A stretch of 64,000 bases of DNA, taken from the NCBI RefSeq assembly GCF_000230895.2, contig NC_016604.1, positions 1 through 64,000 on the forward strand, written 5' to 3'. The position numbers were made by a program, and so were the translations under genes. The stretch is from Mycolicibacterium rhodesiae NBB3. GTDB lineage: Bacteria > Actinomycetota > Actinomycetes > Mycobacteriales > Mycobacteriaceae. Shown here in pieces: positions 54,748-63,069 of the stretch; the stretch's first letter is position 1, and every line of letters starts with the position of its first letter. The notes beneath the pieces were generated by a model. That model did not search any database. It worked only from the letters and a program-made list of their open reading frames with translations, and was not told the origin of the DNA.

Positions 54748-55496
54748 CACACGACGGCGCCTCCATTGACACCGATCACCTGCCCATTGATGTAGCCGGC
54801 GCCGTCCGAGCAGAGAAACGAGCACACCGCCGCGACGTCCTCGCCCTCGCCGAGCCGCCGCGCCGGAATCGATTGTGTCAGAAGCTCTGTCGCCGGGAGC
54901 TTGCCGTCTTGCTGCTGTTGCCGCAGCATTGGCGAGTCGATGACGAACGGTGCCACCGAGTTCGCGGTGACACCCCTGCGCGCGTAATCCAACGCGATCG
55001 TCTTCGTCATCGCGATGACTCCCCCCTTCGTCGCGGAGTAATGCCCCTGGGCCGGAGCGCCCTGTTGGCCTGCAGCCGAGGAGATGGTGACGATTCGTCC
55101 CCAGTGCGCCGTGACCATGTCCATCAGTGCCGCCCGTGCACACAGGAAGGTGCCGGTGAGATTGACGGCCAGATAGCGGTTCCACTCGTCGAGCGTGATT
55201 CTGTCGAATCGCGTGAAGCCCGCGATCGCCGCGCTGGTCACCATGATCTCGACTGGTCCGAGGAGGTCGCGCACGCGTGCAAAAGCCGATTCCACTGCGG
55301 ATTCGTCCGATACATCCACGCCCATCGACTCGGCTGCGCCCCCAGTGGCCCGAATTTCGACCGCGACCGCCTCGGCACCGTCATCGTTCACGTCCAGGAC
55401 GGCGATGCGATGGCCGTCGACCGCGAGCTTGAGGCAGATCGAGCGTCCCAGACCGGATCCGCCACCGGTGACTACGGCTGTCCTGCTCACGATCAC
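54747..55496 (-). CDS. Short-chain dehydrogenase/reductase (FabG-like)
   Basis: The 249-aa SDR starts at GTG 55496, overlapping the preceding stop (GTGA). It has TGGGSGLGRSI, a Ser in ISSAAG, Tyr-x3-Lys in YSATK and NGQVIGVNGG at the end, all as in FabG-like 3-oxoacyl reductases or secondary alcohol dehydrogenases. The substrate is unknown. Confidence 0.9.
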   Translation of the reverse strand: MIVSRTAVVTGGGSGLGRSICLKLAVDGHRIAVLDVNDDGAEAVAVEIRATGGAAESMGVDVSDESAVESAFARVRDLLGPVEIMVTSAAIAGFTRFDRITLDEWNRYLAVNLTGTFLCARAALMDMVTAHWGRIVTISSAAGQQGAPAQGHYSATKGGVIAMTKTIALDYARRGVTANSVAPFVIDSPMLRQQQQDGKLPATELLTQSIPARRLGEGEDVAAVCSFLCSDGAGYINGQVIGVNGGAVV

Positions 55497-56263
55497 ACCC
55501 CCGCGCTACCGGGAGCGCCGTGCATGTAGAGCGTCTGACCCGAGCAGAAGCTCGATGCGTCCGATGCGAAAAACAAGACCCCATAGCCGATTTCGTCTGG
55601 CTCACCGAGCCGTCCCAGACCATTCGTCATTGCGATCGCCTCTGGTTCCAGCCCATAGCGCGCCGCGTCATCGGTCAGGGTCGCGGCGCGAACCGCACCC
55701 ACGGCAATGGCGTTGACGCGAACACCCTTCTTCGCCCAGGCGGCTGCCATCGAACCGGTCAGGTTGTTCACTGCCGCTTTCGCGGCGCCGTACGGCGCGG
55801 CCTGCGGCATGGCCAGCAGGCTCGCGCCGGACGAGATGTTGACGATCGCGCCCTTTCCCTGCGCCATCATCGGTTTCGCTGCTGCCTTCGAAAGGTGCCA
55901 GACGGCTTTGAAATTCAGGGCCAGCACGTGCTCGAAGTCATCGTCCGGCCACTTCAGGATCGACTTGGTTTCGGCGCCGCCGGCGCAGTTGACCAGGATA
56001 TCGACTCTGCCGAACTCGGTGATCGTGGTATCGACCAGATCCTGACACGCCTGGGCGGTGGTGACGTCGGTGGGGACCGCCAACGCGAAGCTTCCGATCC
56101 TCCGTACTTCCTCGGCGGTCGATTCGAGTGGTTCAGGGCGACGACCGGCCAGCACGACGTCGGCGCCGTGCTCGGCGAGCACAAGCGCCGCGCCTCGCCC
56201 GATCCCTGTACCACCGCCGGTGATGATCGCGACGCGTCCGTCGAGTGAGAATCGACTGCCCAT
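55493..56263 (-). CDS. Short-chain dehydrogenase/reductase
   Basis: ATG 56263 (MGSRFSLDGRVAIITGGGTG) gives 256 aa. It has TGGGTGIGRGAA, NCAGGAETK, a Ser in ISSGAS, Tyr-x3-Lys in YGAAK and GQTLYMHGAPG. It is the first gene of the three-SDR operon and is divergent from the P450, sharing the TetR-type operator between them. Confidence 0.9.
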   Translation of the reverse strand: MGSRFSLDGRVAIITGGGTGIGRGAALVLAEHGADVVLAGRRPEPLESTAEEVRRIGSFALAVPTDVTTAQACQDLVDTTITEFGRVDILVNCAGGAETKSILKWPDDDFEHVLALNFKAVWHLSKAAAKPMMAQGKGAIVNISSGASLLAMPQAAPYGAAKAAVNNLTGSMAAAWAKKGVRVNAIAVGAVRAATLTDDAARYGLEPEAIAMTNGLGRLGEPDEIGYGVLFFASDASSFCSGQTLYMHGAPGSAGV

Positions 56264-56285
56264 TCTGCTCCTTGCACCGACGAGG

Positions 56286-56302
56286 TTGTACGACTGTATA
56301 GC
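56286..56302. promoter_or_regulatory. TetR-type operator copy between SDR operon and P450
   Basis: TTGTACGACTGTATAGC repeats, with three differences over 16 bases, the element TATACGACTGTACAGC found at 53217 near the tetR gene. Its core TAC-GACT-GTA is itself an inverted repeat. Confidence 0.55.
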
Positions 56303-56332
56303 GCACGATCGCAACAAACCCAGGAGCGAACG

Positions 56333-57538
56333 TTGACCGACCTGTACTACGACCCATGGGACTTCGACATCGATCTCGATCCCTACCCGACTTATCGGCG
56401 TCTGCGCAATGAGTGCCCCGTCTACTACAACGAACGCCACCATTTTTGGGGACTGAGCCGCTATGCCGACGTCGATGTGGCACTGAAGGACACGGCTCGA
56501 CTCAGTTCGGCCAAAGGCGACATCCTCGAGGTCGTGATGGCCGACCCCGTGATGCCCCCAGGCATCTTCATCAACGAGGATCCTCCACTACACACCGTTC
56601 ACCGTGCGATCGTGTCGAAAGCCTTCACTCCCAAGAAAATGCGGGCCATCGAGGACAAGATCCGTGCATTCTGTGTCGCATGCCTCGATCCACTGGTCGG
56701 CGGTGAACGATTCGACTTCGTTCAGGATTTGGGTGCTGAACTGCCGATGCGCACCATCGGCATGCTTGCCGGCATCCCCGACGCCGAGCAACCCGCGGTG
56801 CGCGCGCACGCCAATCAGGTGCTGCGCAACGAGCCGGGGAAGCCGATGGATATCAAGAAGGACCACTACTTCACCGGAGACATGTTCGGTGAGTATGTGG
56901 AGTGGCGCGAGAAGAACCCTTCCGATGATCTGATCACCGAGTTGCTGAACGTGGAGTTCGAAGACGAAACCGGAACCACGCGGAAGTTGGCGAAGCAGGA
57001 ACTCATCGTGTTTCTCGCGGTCGTGGCGGGCGCCGGCGTCGAAACGACGGGCCGTCTCTTCGGCTGGATGGGCAAAGTTCTGGGCGAACATCCCGACCAG
57101 CGAAATGAACTCGCCGCGGATCATTCGCGGATTCCCGCAGCGATCGAGGAACTCCTGCGCTTCGAGCCGCCGGGGCCACACGTGGCACGGTATGTCGCCG
57201 CCGACGACGTCACCTTCCAGGGCCAAACCGTTCCCGCGGGCAGTGCCCTCCTGTTGATGCTTGCGTCCGCGAACCGCGATGAACGCCACTTCGAGAATCC
57301 CGATGCATTCGACATTCATCGAAAGCCGGCTGGACACTTGACTTTCGGACGCGGTGCGCACTTCTGTGTCGGCGCCCCTCTCGCGCGACTCGAAGGCCGA
57401 GTCGCGCTCGAAGAGGTACTCAAACGGTGGCCAGAATGGGACGTCGACATGACCGAGGCTCGCCGGTCACGCACCTCGACGGTGCGCGGCTGGGACACCA
57501 TGCCGGCCGTCGTCAGGTGGCGTGAGGATCAGACGTAG
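56333..57538 (+). CDS. Cytochrome P450
   Basis: The 401-aa protein starts at TTG 56333, preceded by AGGAG. It has the oxygen-binding I-helix AGAGVETT, the ExxR pair in EELLRFEP and the haem-binding loop FGRGAHFCVGAPLA (Cys345). It is a soluble class I P450 needing a ferredoxin and reductase; none is adjacent. The context with SDRs and NTF2-like proteins suggests degradation of a terpenoid, steroid or aromatic compound. Its end overlaps the convergent MFS gene by ten bases. Confidence 0.93.
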   Translation: MTDLYYDPWDFDIDLDPYPTYRRLRNECPVYYNERHHFWGLSRYADVDVALKDTARLSSAKGDILEVVMADPVMPPGIFINEDPPLHTVHRAIVSKAFTPKKMRAIEDKIRAFCVACLDPLVGGERFDFVQDLGAELPMRTIGMLAGIPDAEQPAVRAHANQVLRNEPGKPMDIKKDHYFTGDMFGEYVEWREKNPSDDLITELLNVEFEDETGTTRKLAKQELIVFLAVVAGAGVETTGRLFGWMGKVLGEHPDQRNELAADHSRIPAAIEELLRFEPPGPHVARYVAADDVTFQGQTVPAGSALLLMLASANRDERHFENPDAFDIHRKPAGHLTFGRGAHFCVGAPLARLEGRVALEEVLKRWPEWDVDMTEARRSRTSTVRGWDTMPAVVRWREDQT

Positions 57539-58758
57539 CGGTTGCGGCCCGCGAGTGCGCCCATCGTCATCTGCAGCACGTAGATCACCAGGACGAAGAT
57601 CCACGGGACCGTCCACGACTCTGTCACGTCGTGCAGAAGACCGAAGACGAAAGGCCCGATGCCGGCCAGCAAATAACCGAAGCCCTGCGCCATCCCGGAC
57701 AACTGTGCGGTGTCCTCGGTCGTGCGGGCGCGTAGCGCAATCACGGTCAGCGCCAGCGAGAACACGCTGAGACCCAAGCCGACGAGCACGCTCCACAGCA
57801 GCGGGGCAGCGGCCGGATCAACCAGCAGGCCGATCACGCCGGCAAGACCGATGACGCCCAGCGAGACGATCCAGCCGCTCTGGCTACCCGACCGCGCCGC
57901 CAACGGCGCGAGGAAGATGCTGATCGGAACCGCGATCAGCGACATCAGGCCGACGAGCATCCCCGCGGTCGACTTGGGCACACCGCTGTCGATGAACACC
58001 TCGGGCAGCCAGCCCAACATGATGTACGCGAGGGTGGATTGGAAGCCGAAGAACAGAGTCACCGTCCACGCCAAGCGATTTCGCAGCAATGACCTACCCG
58101 TAGCCCGAACAGGCAGTTCGACCGCGCGCACTCGACCCGCACCCACCAGCCATGCGACGAGAGCCAGTAGCGCGAGGACGGCCCAGCCGCCGAGCGCGCC
58201 ACGCCAACCACCAAATGCGGACTCCATCGGCGGCGTCAGCGCCGAACCCATCGCGCCGCCACCTTGGAGGGCCGCGGTGTAGATACCGGTCATCAACCCG
58301 ATCTGCGCGGGGAACGATCCTTTGATGACCACCGGGATCAACACGTTGATCAAGGCGATGCCGCCGGTGGCCACGATCGTGCCGCCGATCACCACGAAAG
58401 GCCCGTCGAGCACGCGCAACAACAGACCCACAACCAGCGTCACCAACGCAGCGCTGATGGCGTGCTGCAGACCGATGCGACGAGCCAGCCACGGTGCGGT
58501 GAAGCCCGCCGCGGCGAAACACAGTCCCGGCAGAGTGGTGAGAACACCAGCCCAGGTGGCCGAGGCGCCGAGCGATTCGCGCATCGCCCCGAGAAGCGGA
58601 CCGACGCTGGTTAGTGCGGGCCGCAGGTTCAGCGCCGTGAGCACCACCGCGGCGATCAACAGGCCGCCGCCGGCGACCCGGGCAACGGGGGTGTCGGAAG
58701 CCGTCGCGACACCATGCGCGTCGAGTTCAGCGCAGGTGCCCGGTGCTTCACGATTCAC
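57529..58758 (-). CDS. MFS transporter, CynX/NimT type
   Basis: The 409-aa protein has twelve likely membrane segments and the N-terminal phrase LNLRPALTSVGPLLGAMRESLG typical of the CynX/NimT branch, members of which move cyanate or 2-nitroimidazole. The solute is unknown here. It is divergent from the GntR-type regulator at 58806, with a palindrome between them. Confidence 0.88.
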   Translation of the reverse strand: MNREAPGTCAELDAHGVATASDTPVARVAGGGLLIAAVVLTALNLRPALTSVGPLLGAMRESLGASATWAGVLTTLPGLCFAAAGFTAPWLARRIGLQHAISAALVTLVVGLLLRVLDGPFVVIGGTIVATGGIALINVLIPVVIKGSFPAQIGLMTGIYTAALQGGGAMGSALTPPMESAFGGWRGALGGWAVLALLALVAWLVGAGRVRAVELPVRATGRSLLRNRLAWTVTLFFGFQSTLAYIMLGWLPEVFIDSGVPKSTAGMLVGLMSLIAVPISIFLAPLAARSGSQSGWIVSLGVIGLAGVIGLLVDPAAAPLLWSVLVGLGLSVFSLALTVIALRARTTEDTAQLSGMAQGFGYLLAGIGPFVFGLLHDVTESWTVPWIFVLVIYVLQMTMGALAGRNRYV

Positions 58759-58775
58759 TGGACTAGTCTGTCATA

Positions 58776-58792
58776 CATCCCATGATTGGATG
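58776..58792. promoter_or_regulatory. Palindrome between MFS and GntR genes
   Basis: CATCC-7-GGATG in the 47-base divergent spacer. It is the likely operator of the GntR-type protein. Confidence 0.4.
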
Positions 58793-58805
58793 AATCGAGA
58801 GCACT

Positions 58806-59477
58806 GTGCCCTTGGCAACAACGCGCCGTACCGGTCTGGTCGAGCAAGTGATCGGCCAGCTGCGGCAGTCCGTGCTGTCCGGAGAATGGCCGGTCGGCAC
58901 ACGGATACCCAACGAACCGACCCTCAGCGAGGCGCTGGGCGTGGGCCGCAACACGGTGCGCGAGGCCGTGCGAGCCCTGGCGCACGGCGGCATCCTCGAG
59001 GTCCGGCAGGGTGACGGCACCTATGTGCGGGCCACCAGTGAAGTCTCCGGGGCGCTGCGCCGCCTCTGCGGTTCCGAACTGCGCGAGGTGCTGCAGGTGC
59101 GCCGCTGCCTCGAGGTCGAGGGGGCACGGCTGGCGGCCGCAGCGCGCACCGACGAGGACGTCGCCGTACTGCGCCGACTGCTGCAGCGCCGCGACGAACT
59201 GGAACTGGAGGATCATCCCGCGTTCGTCGAGGCCGACGCTGCATTGCACTTCGCCGTCATGCAGGCGTCGGGCAACACCGTGCTGACGGAGCTCTACCGC
59301 GGACTCACCGAAGTCGTCGCCGCCAGCGTCGCCACCACCAGCGCGTCACACGAACCCCGCGAGATCCGCCACAGCGGGCTGGTCGATGCGATCGCCGCGC
59401 AGGACGTCGAGGCTGCGGGACGGGAAGCCGGAGGTTTCCTCGACGAACTCATCGAGGAATTGCCGTCGCGACGGTAG
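58806..59477 (+). CDS. GntR/FadR-family regulator
   Basis: The 223-aa protein starts at GTG 58806. It has a winged helix-turn-helix (IPNEPTLSEALGVGRNTVREAVRAL) and an FCD effector domain, with metal-ligand-like His and Asp residues (EADAALHFAVMQASGN, HSGLVDAI). It probably represses the divergent MFS gene and could also act on the thioesterase gene ten bases downstream. Confidence 0.9.
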   Translation: MPLATTRRTGLVEQVIGQLRQSVLSGEWPVGTRIPNEPTLSEALGVGRNTVREAVRALAHGGILEVRQGDGTYVRATSEVSGALRRLCGSELREVLQVRRCLEVEGARLAAAARTDEDVAVLRRLLQRRDELELEDHPAFVEADAALHFAVMQASGNTVLTELYRGLTEVVAASVATTSASHEPREIRHSGLVDAIAAQDVEAAGREAGGFLDELIEELPSRR

Positions 59478-59487
59478 ACAAGACGCG

Positions 59488-60243
59488 ATGCCCAACAACG
59501 ATGTCGATCGCCGCCTGACCCCGCAGCCGTCCACCGGTTACGTCTACCGCACGTCGTGGCCCGTCCCGACCGGCGATATCGGAGGCCAGCTGCAGCTGCG
59601 CCTCGACGGGGTCGCCCGCTACATCCAGGAGGTCGGCGCCGAGAACCTGCTCGACGCCGGCGAAGCCGAAGAACACCCGCACTGGCTGGTCCAACGCACG
59701 GTCATCGACGTCATCGAACCGATCGAATGGCCCAACGAGGTGTCGTTCAGCCGCTGGTGCTCGGCGCTGTCGACCCGGTGGTGCACCATGCGCGTCGACC
59801 TCCTCGGAGAGGAGGGCGGGCGCATCGAGACCGAGGGGTTCTGGATCGCGATCAACGAACGGACTCTGACGCCGCAGCGGGTCTCCGACAGCCTGATCGA
59901 AAAATTCGCCAGCACCACCGCCGAGCACCGTCTCAAGTGGCGGCCGTGGCTCACCGACCCGCAGGACTTCGACGTGGTGCGGCCGTTCGCTTTACGCCAC
60001 ACCGATATCGACGTGTTCGAACATGTCACCAACACCGCCTACTGGCACGCCGTCCACGAGGTGATGGCCGAGGTCCCCGACGTGTGCCGTGCCCCGTATC
60101 GCGCCGTCGTCGAGTACCGCCGACCGATCCAGCACGGCGAAGACGTCGTCCTGAAGTGGAACCGTCACGACGACGACGTGAACATCGCCATCACCGTCGG
60201 CGAGCAGGTCCGTGCCGCGGTGCTGCTGCGCAAGCTCAGCTAA
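59488..60243 (+). CDS. Acyl-ACP thioesterase-like double hotdog protein
   Basis: ATG 59488 (MPNNDVDRRLTPQPSTGY) gives 251 aa. Two hotdog domains are seen (about 15-135 and 150-250), with PTGDIGGQLQLRLDGVARYIQ and FALRHTDIDVFEHVTNTAYW, which recall plant-type FAT and bacterial acyl-ACP thioesterases. It may release fatty acids or act on acyl-CoA. It is ten bases after the regulator gene and is closed by a hairpin at 60244. Confidence 0.85.
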   Translation: MPNNDVDRRLTPQPSTGYVYRTSWPVPTGDIGGQLQLRLDGVARYIQEVGAENLLDAGEAEEHPHWLVQRTVIDVIEPIEWPNEVSFSRWCSALSTRWCTMRVDLLGEEGGRIETEGFWIAINERTLTPQRVSDSLIEKFASTTAEHRLKWRPWLTDPQDFDVVRPFALRHTDIDVFEHVTNTAYWHAVHEVMAEVPDVCRAPYRAVVEYRRPIQHGEDVVLKWNRHDDDVNIAITVGEQVRAAVLLRKLS

Positions 60244-60262
60244 GCGACACCTTGACTGTCGC
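60244..60262 (+). terminator. Hairpin terminator after the thioesterase-like gene
   Basis: GCGACA (60244-60249) and TGTCGC (60257-60262) are perfect complements with a seven-base loop, followed by a pyrimidine-rich stretch (CTTTCCCTTC). Confidence 0.55.
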
Positions 60263-60333
60263 CTTTCCCTTCGCCCCCAGGGGGATTCAATGACGACTGG
60301 CACGAAGAGCTCGAGCGTTCAGCCGCGCGGTGG

Positions 60334-61770
60334 CTACCAGTTGCTCGGCGAGTAATCCTTGAGGAAGCAGCCGTACAAATCCTCGCCGAGCTCCCCACGC
60401 ACGATCGGGTCGTACACGCGAGCGGCACCGTCGACGAGGTCGAGCGGGGCGTGGAAGCCTTCGTCGGCGAGCCGCAGCTTCGTCGGGTGCGGACGCTCAT
60501 CGGTGATCCAGCCGGTATCGACCGCCGTCATGAGAATGCCGTCACGCTCGAACATTTCGGCGGCGCTGGTGCGGGTGAGCATGTTCAGCGCGGCCTTGGC
60601 CATATTGGTGTGCGGATGCCCCGGACCCTTGTAGGCGCGACTGAACTGACCCTCCATTGCCGACACGTTCACGACATATTTACGTCGCGCGGTCGACGCG
60701 GCCATCGCTGGACGCAGACGACTCACCAGAATGAACGGCGCGGTCTGGTTGCACAGCTGCACTTCTAGCAGCTCCAACGCGTCCACCTCGTGCACGCGTT
60801 GGGTCCAGCTGTTGATCGACGCGGTGTCGGGCAGTAGTCCCCCCGCGTCGATGGCGGTGCCCGCCGCGATCCGCTGCGGCGAAGCGCTGCGCGCCGTCAG
60901 CGCGAGTTCGGTTATGGCGTGGGGCTTTTGGTGCTCGGCGAGGCTGCCGGCCAGCGCCGCCGGGTGGGCATCACTGACGTGGTCGAACGTGATGACGTCG
61001 ACGAGCTGCGGTGGTGTGGTGCGCTCGCCCTCGACGAGGGCCGAGTAGGAACCCGGTGAGCGCCGGACGGTCTGGGCCGCGTTGTTGATCAGGATGTCAA
61101 GGGGACCACGGTCGGCCACGGCGTCCGCAAGCGCCACAACCTGCGCAGGATCCCGTAGATCAATGCCGACCACGCGCAACCGGTGCAGCCAGTCGGCGCT
61201 GTCGGGCATCGAGGCGAATCGTCGCACGGCATCGTTCGGGAAGCGGGTGGTGATCGTCGTGTGAGCGCCGTCGCGCAGCAGTCGTAGCGCGATGTACATG
61301 CCGATCTTGGCCCGGCCGCCGGTGAGCAGGGCGCTGCGACCATGGAGGTTGGTGCGGGCATCTCTCTTGGTGCGGTTGAACGCAGCGCATTCCGGGCAGA
61401 GCTGGTGATAGAAGGCGTCGACCGCCGTATAGCGGCTTTTGCACATATAGCAGGCGCGCGGCCGCAACAACGTGCCGGCGCTGGCGCCCACCGCGGTGGA
61501 CACCAACGGGAGGCCCTGGGTCTCGTCGTCGATGCGGCCGGGCGCACCGGTCGCGGTGGCAGCGGTGACGGCATGGTCGGCGGCGGTCACTGCGTCGCGT
61601 TTCGCGTCGCGGCGAGCCTTCTTGACTGCTTTGAAGAGCTTGGCGGTCGCCCGACGCACCGCGACGGCGTCTGGGTGCTCGGGCGGCAGGGACTCGACGT
61701 CAGCCATCACCTGCAGGCAGACGTCGAGCTTGTCGGGGTCGATCGCGTTCACGCTGGAAGAGTAGGTCAA
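60334..61770 (-). CDS. SDR-like protein with N-terminal Cys4 motif
   Basis: The protein is 478 aa if TTG 61770 is used; GTG 61752 (VNAIDPDKLDVC) is an alternative. An N-terminal helical region (about 1-95) is followed by a Cys pair motif, CYMCKSRYTAVDAFYHQLCPEC, that could bind zinc. An SDR-like Rossmann part comes next (about 140-478). The cofactor loop is unusual (LTGGRAKIGMYIALRLL), and the active site has a Ser (NVSAMEG) but FSRAYKGPGHPHTNMAKAAL in place of the plain Tyr-x3-Lys. Catalysis is therefore uncertain. The substrate is unknown. Confidence 0.82.
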   Translation of the reverse strand: MTYSSSVNAIDPDKLDVCLQVMADVESLPPEHPDAVAVRRATAKLFKAVKKARRDAKRDAVTAADHAVTAATATGAPGRIDDETQGLPLVSTAVGASAGTLLRPRACYMCKSRYTAVDAFYHQLCPECAAFNRTKRDARTNLHGRSALLTGGRAKIGMYIALRLLRDGAHTTITTRFPNDAVRRFASMPDSADWLHRLRVVGIDLRDPAQVVALADAVADRGPLDILINNAAQTVRRSPGSYSALVEGERTTPPQLVDVITFDHVSDAHPAALAGSLAEHQKPHAITELALTARSASPQRIAAGTAIDAGGLLPDTASINSWTQRVHEVDALELLEVQLCNQTAPFILVSRLRPAMAASTARRKYVVNVSAMEGQFSRAYKGPGHPHTNMAKAALNMLTRTSAAEMFERDGILMTAVDTGWITDERPHPTKLRLADEGFHAPLDLVDGAARVYDPIVRGELGEDLYGCFLKDYSPSNW

Positions 61771-61875
61771 CGCAGGTGAATCCCCGAATGCGAGAGCAGG
61801 CCGGCGCGGGCTCTCGGCCTCGCAGCCTCGCGGGCCGCAATTCGCGTGTGGTTTTGGCCGAAGTCGGGTATTTGA

Positions 61876-61893
61876 GTGTACGGGTGTACACCC
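61876..61893 (+). promoter_or_regulatory. Palindromic operator candidate before the desaturase operon
   Basis: GTGTAC (61876-61881) is followed by the perfect 12-base palindrome GGGTGTACACCC (61882-61893). It lies 38 bases before the GTG at 61932, a place where a repressor could bind. Confidence 0.45.
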
Positions 61894-61931
61894 AAACGTT
61901 CACCGAGTCGGACCGATAGGGAGAACAAACC

Positions 61932-63062
61932 GTGCCAGCGACGTTGCGAGATTTCGTCCAGTGGAGCAAGAAGCCCGCCAAGGACATCGCCACGGCCACG
62001 ACGCCGAAGGTCAACCTTTTGCGCGGCCTGGCGGCGAGAGCGACCACACCCCTGCTGCCTGACGACTACCTCAAGTTGCTCAATCCGCTCTGGTCGGCAC
62101 GCGAACTCCGCGGGGAGATTGTCGAGGTCCGCGGAGAAACCGAGAACTCGGCCACCGTGACGATCAAGCCCGGCTGGGGCTTCTCCGCGCAGTACAACCC
62201 GGGGCAATACGTCGGCATCGGGCTTCGCGTAGACGGACGCTGGCACTGGCGGTCATATTCACTCACCTCAGTCCCCCGTCGAAACGACAAACACATCACG
62301 ATCACTGTCAAAGCCACTCCTGAGGGTTTCCTGTCCACACACTTGGTGCACGGTGTGAAACCGGGAACGATCGTTCGCTTGGCGGCCCCGAAGGGCGATT
62401 TCGCACTACCCGACCCGCCACCGCCGAAAATCCTGTTCATCAGCGCCGGTAGCGGCATCACGCCTCTGATGGCCATGCTCCGATCACTGAAGGCGCGTGG
62501 CCAGGAGCCCGACATCGTGCACATCCACTCGGCACCATCGGCGGATGACGTGATCTTCCATGACGAGCTGCGCGCGCTGGAGACAGCACAGCCGAGCTAC
62601 CGGTTGCACTTACAGCTGACCGAGACGAGCGGCCACCTCGATTTCAATGAACTCGACAGCGTGGTGCCCGACTGGAAAGACCGGCCTACCTGGGCCTGCG
62701 GTCCCACCTCGATGCTGGACACCGCCGAGCAGGTGTGGCAAGACGCCGGATTGCACGACGACCTGCATATGGAGCGATTCACGATTGCGCGCACCGACAA
62801 AGGCGGCGAGGGTGGCACGGTCCACTTCTCCATCTCTGACAAGAGCGTCGAAGTCGACGGCGCCACATCGCTTTTGGAGGCCGGCGAGCAGGTCGGCATT
62901 CAAATGCCCTTCGGCTGCCGAATGGGCATATGCCAGACGTGTGTACTGCCCTTGGAGTCGGGCCACGTCCGCGACATCCGGTCCGGGGATGAGCACGGCG
63001 AGGGCGACCGAATAAACACCTGCGTCTCCGCCGCTTCCGGCGACTGCACCCTCAAGATCTAG
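61932..63062 (+). CDS. Desaturase electron-transfer reductase (Rv3230c-like)
   Basis: The start is GTG 61932 with GGGAGAA upstream; 376 aa. Residues about 55-280 form a FAD/NAD(P)H ferredoxin reductase (RSYSLTS for [15 protein letters not shown] for the nucleotide, WACGPTSML). The C-terminus is a plant-type [2Fe-2S] ferredoxin ([15 protein letters not shown] and a later Cys). Rv3230c is the known partner of desaturase DesA3. The desA3 gene follows after seven bases with its own AGGAG. Confidence 0.93.
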   Translation: MPATLRDFVQWSKKPAKDIATATTPKVNLLRGLAARATTPLLPDDYLKLLNPLWSARELRGEIVEVRGETENSATVTIKPGWGFSAQYNPGQYVGIGLRVDGRWHWRSYSLTSVPRRNDKHITITVKATPEGFLSTHLVHGVKPGTIVRLAAPKGDFALPDPPPPKILFISAGSGITPLMAMLRSLKARGQEPDIVHIHSAPSADDVIFHDELRALETAQPSYRLHLQLTETSGHLDFNELDSVVPDWKDRPTWACGPTSMLDTAEQVWQDAGLHDDLHMERFTIARTDKGGEGGTVHFSISDKSVEVDGATSLLEAGEQVGIQMPFGCRMGICQTCVLPLESGHVRDIRSGDEHGEGDRINTCVSAASGDCTLKI

Positions 63063-63069
63063 GAGAACC

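Noticed and set aside
60280..60290. CCCCCAGGGGG palindrome
   Set aside because: Only a single-base loop; probably base-composition noise next to the better terminator at 60244.
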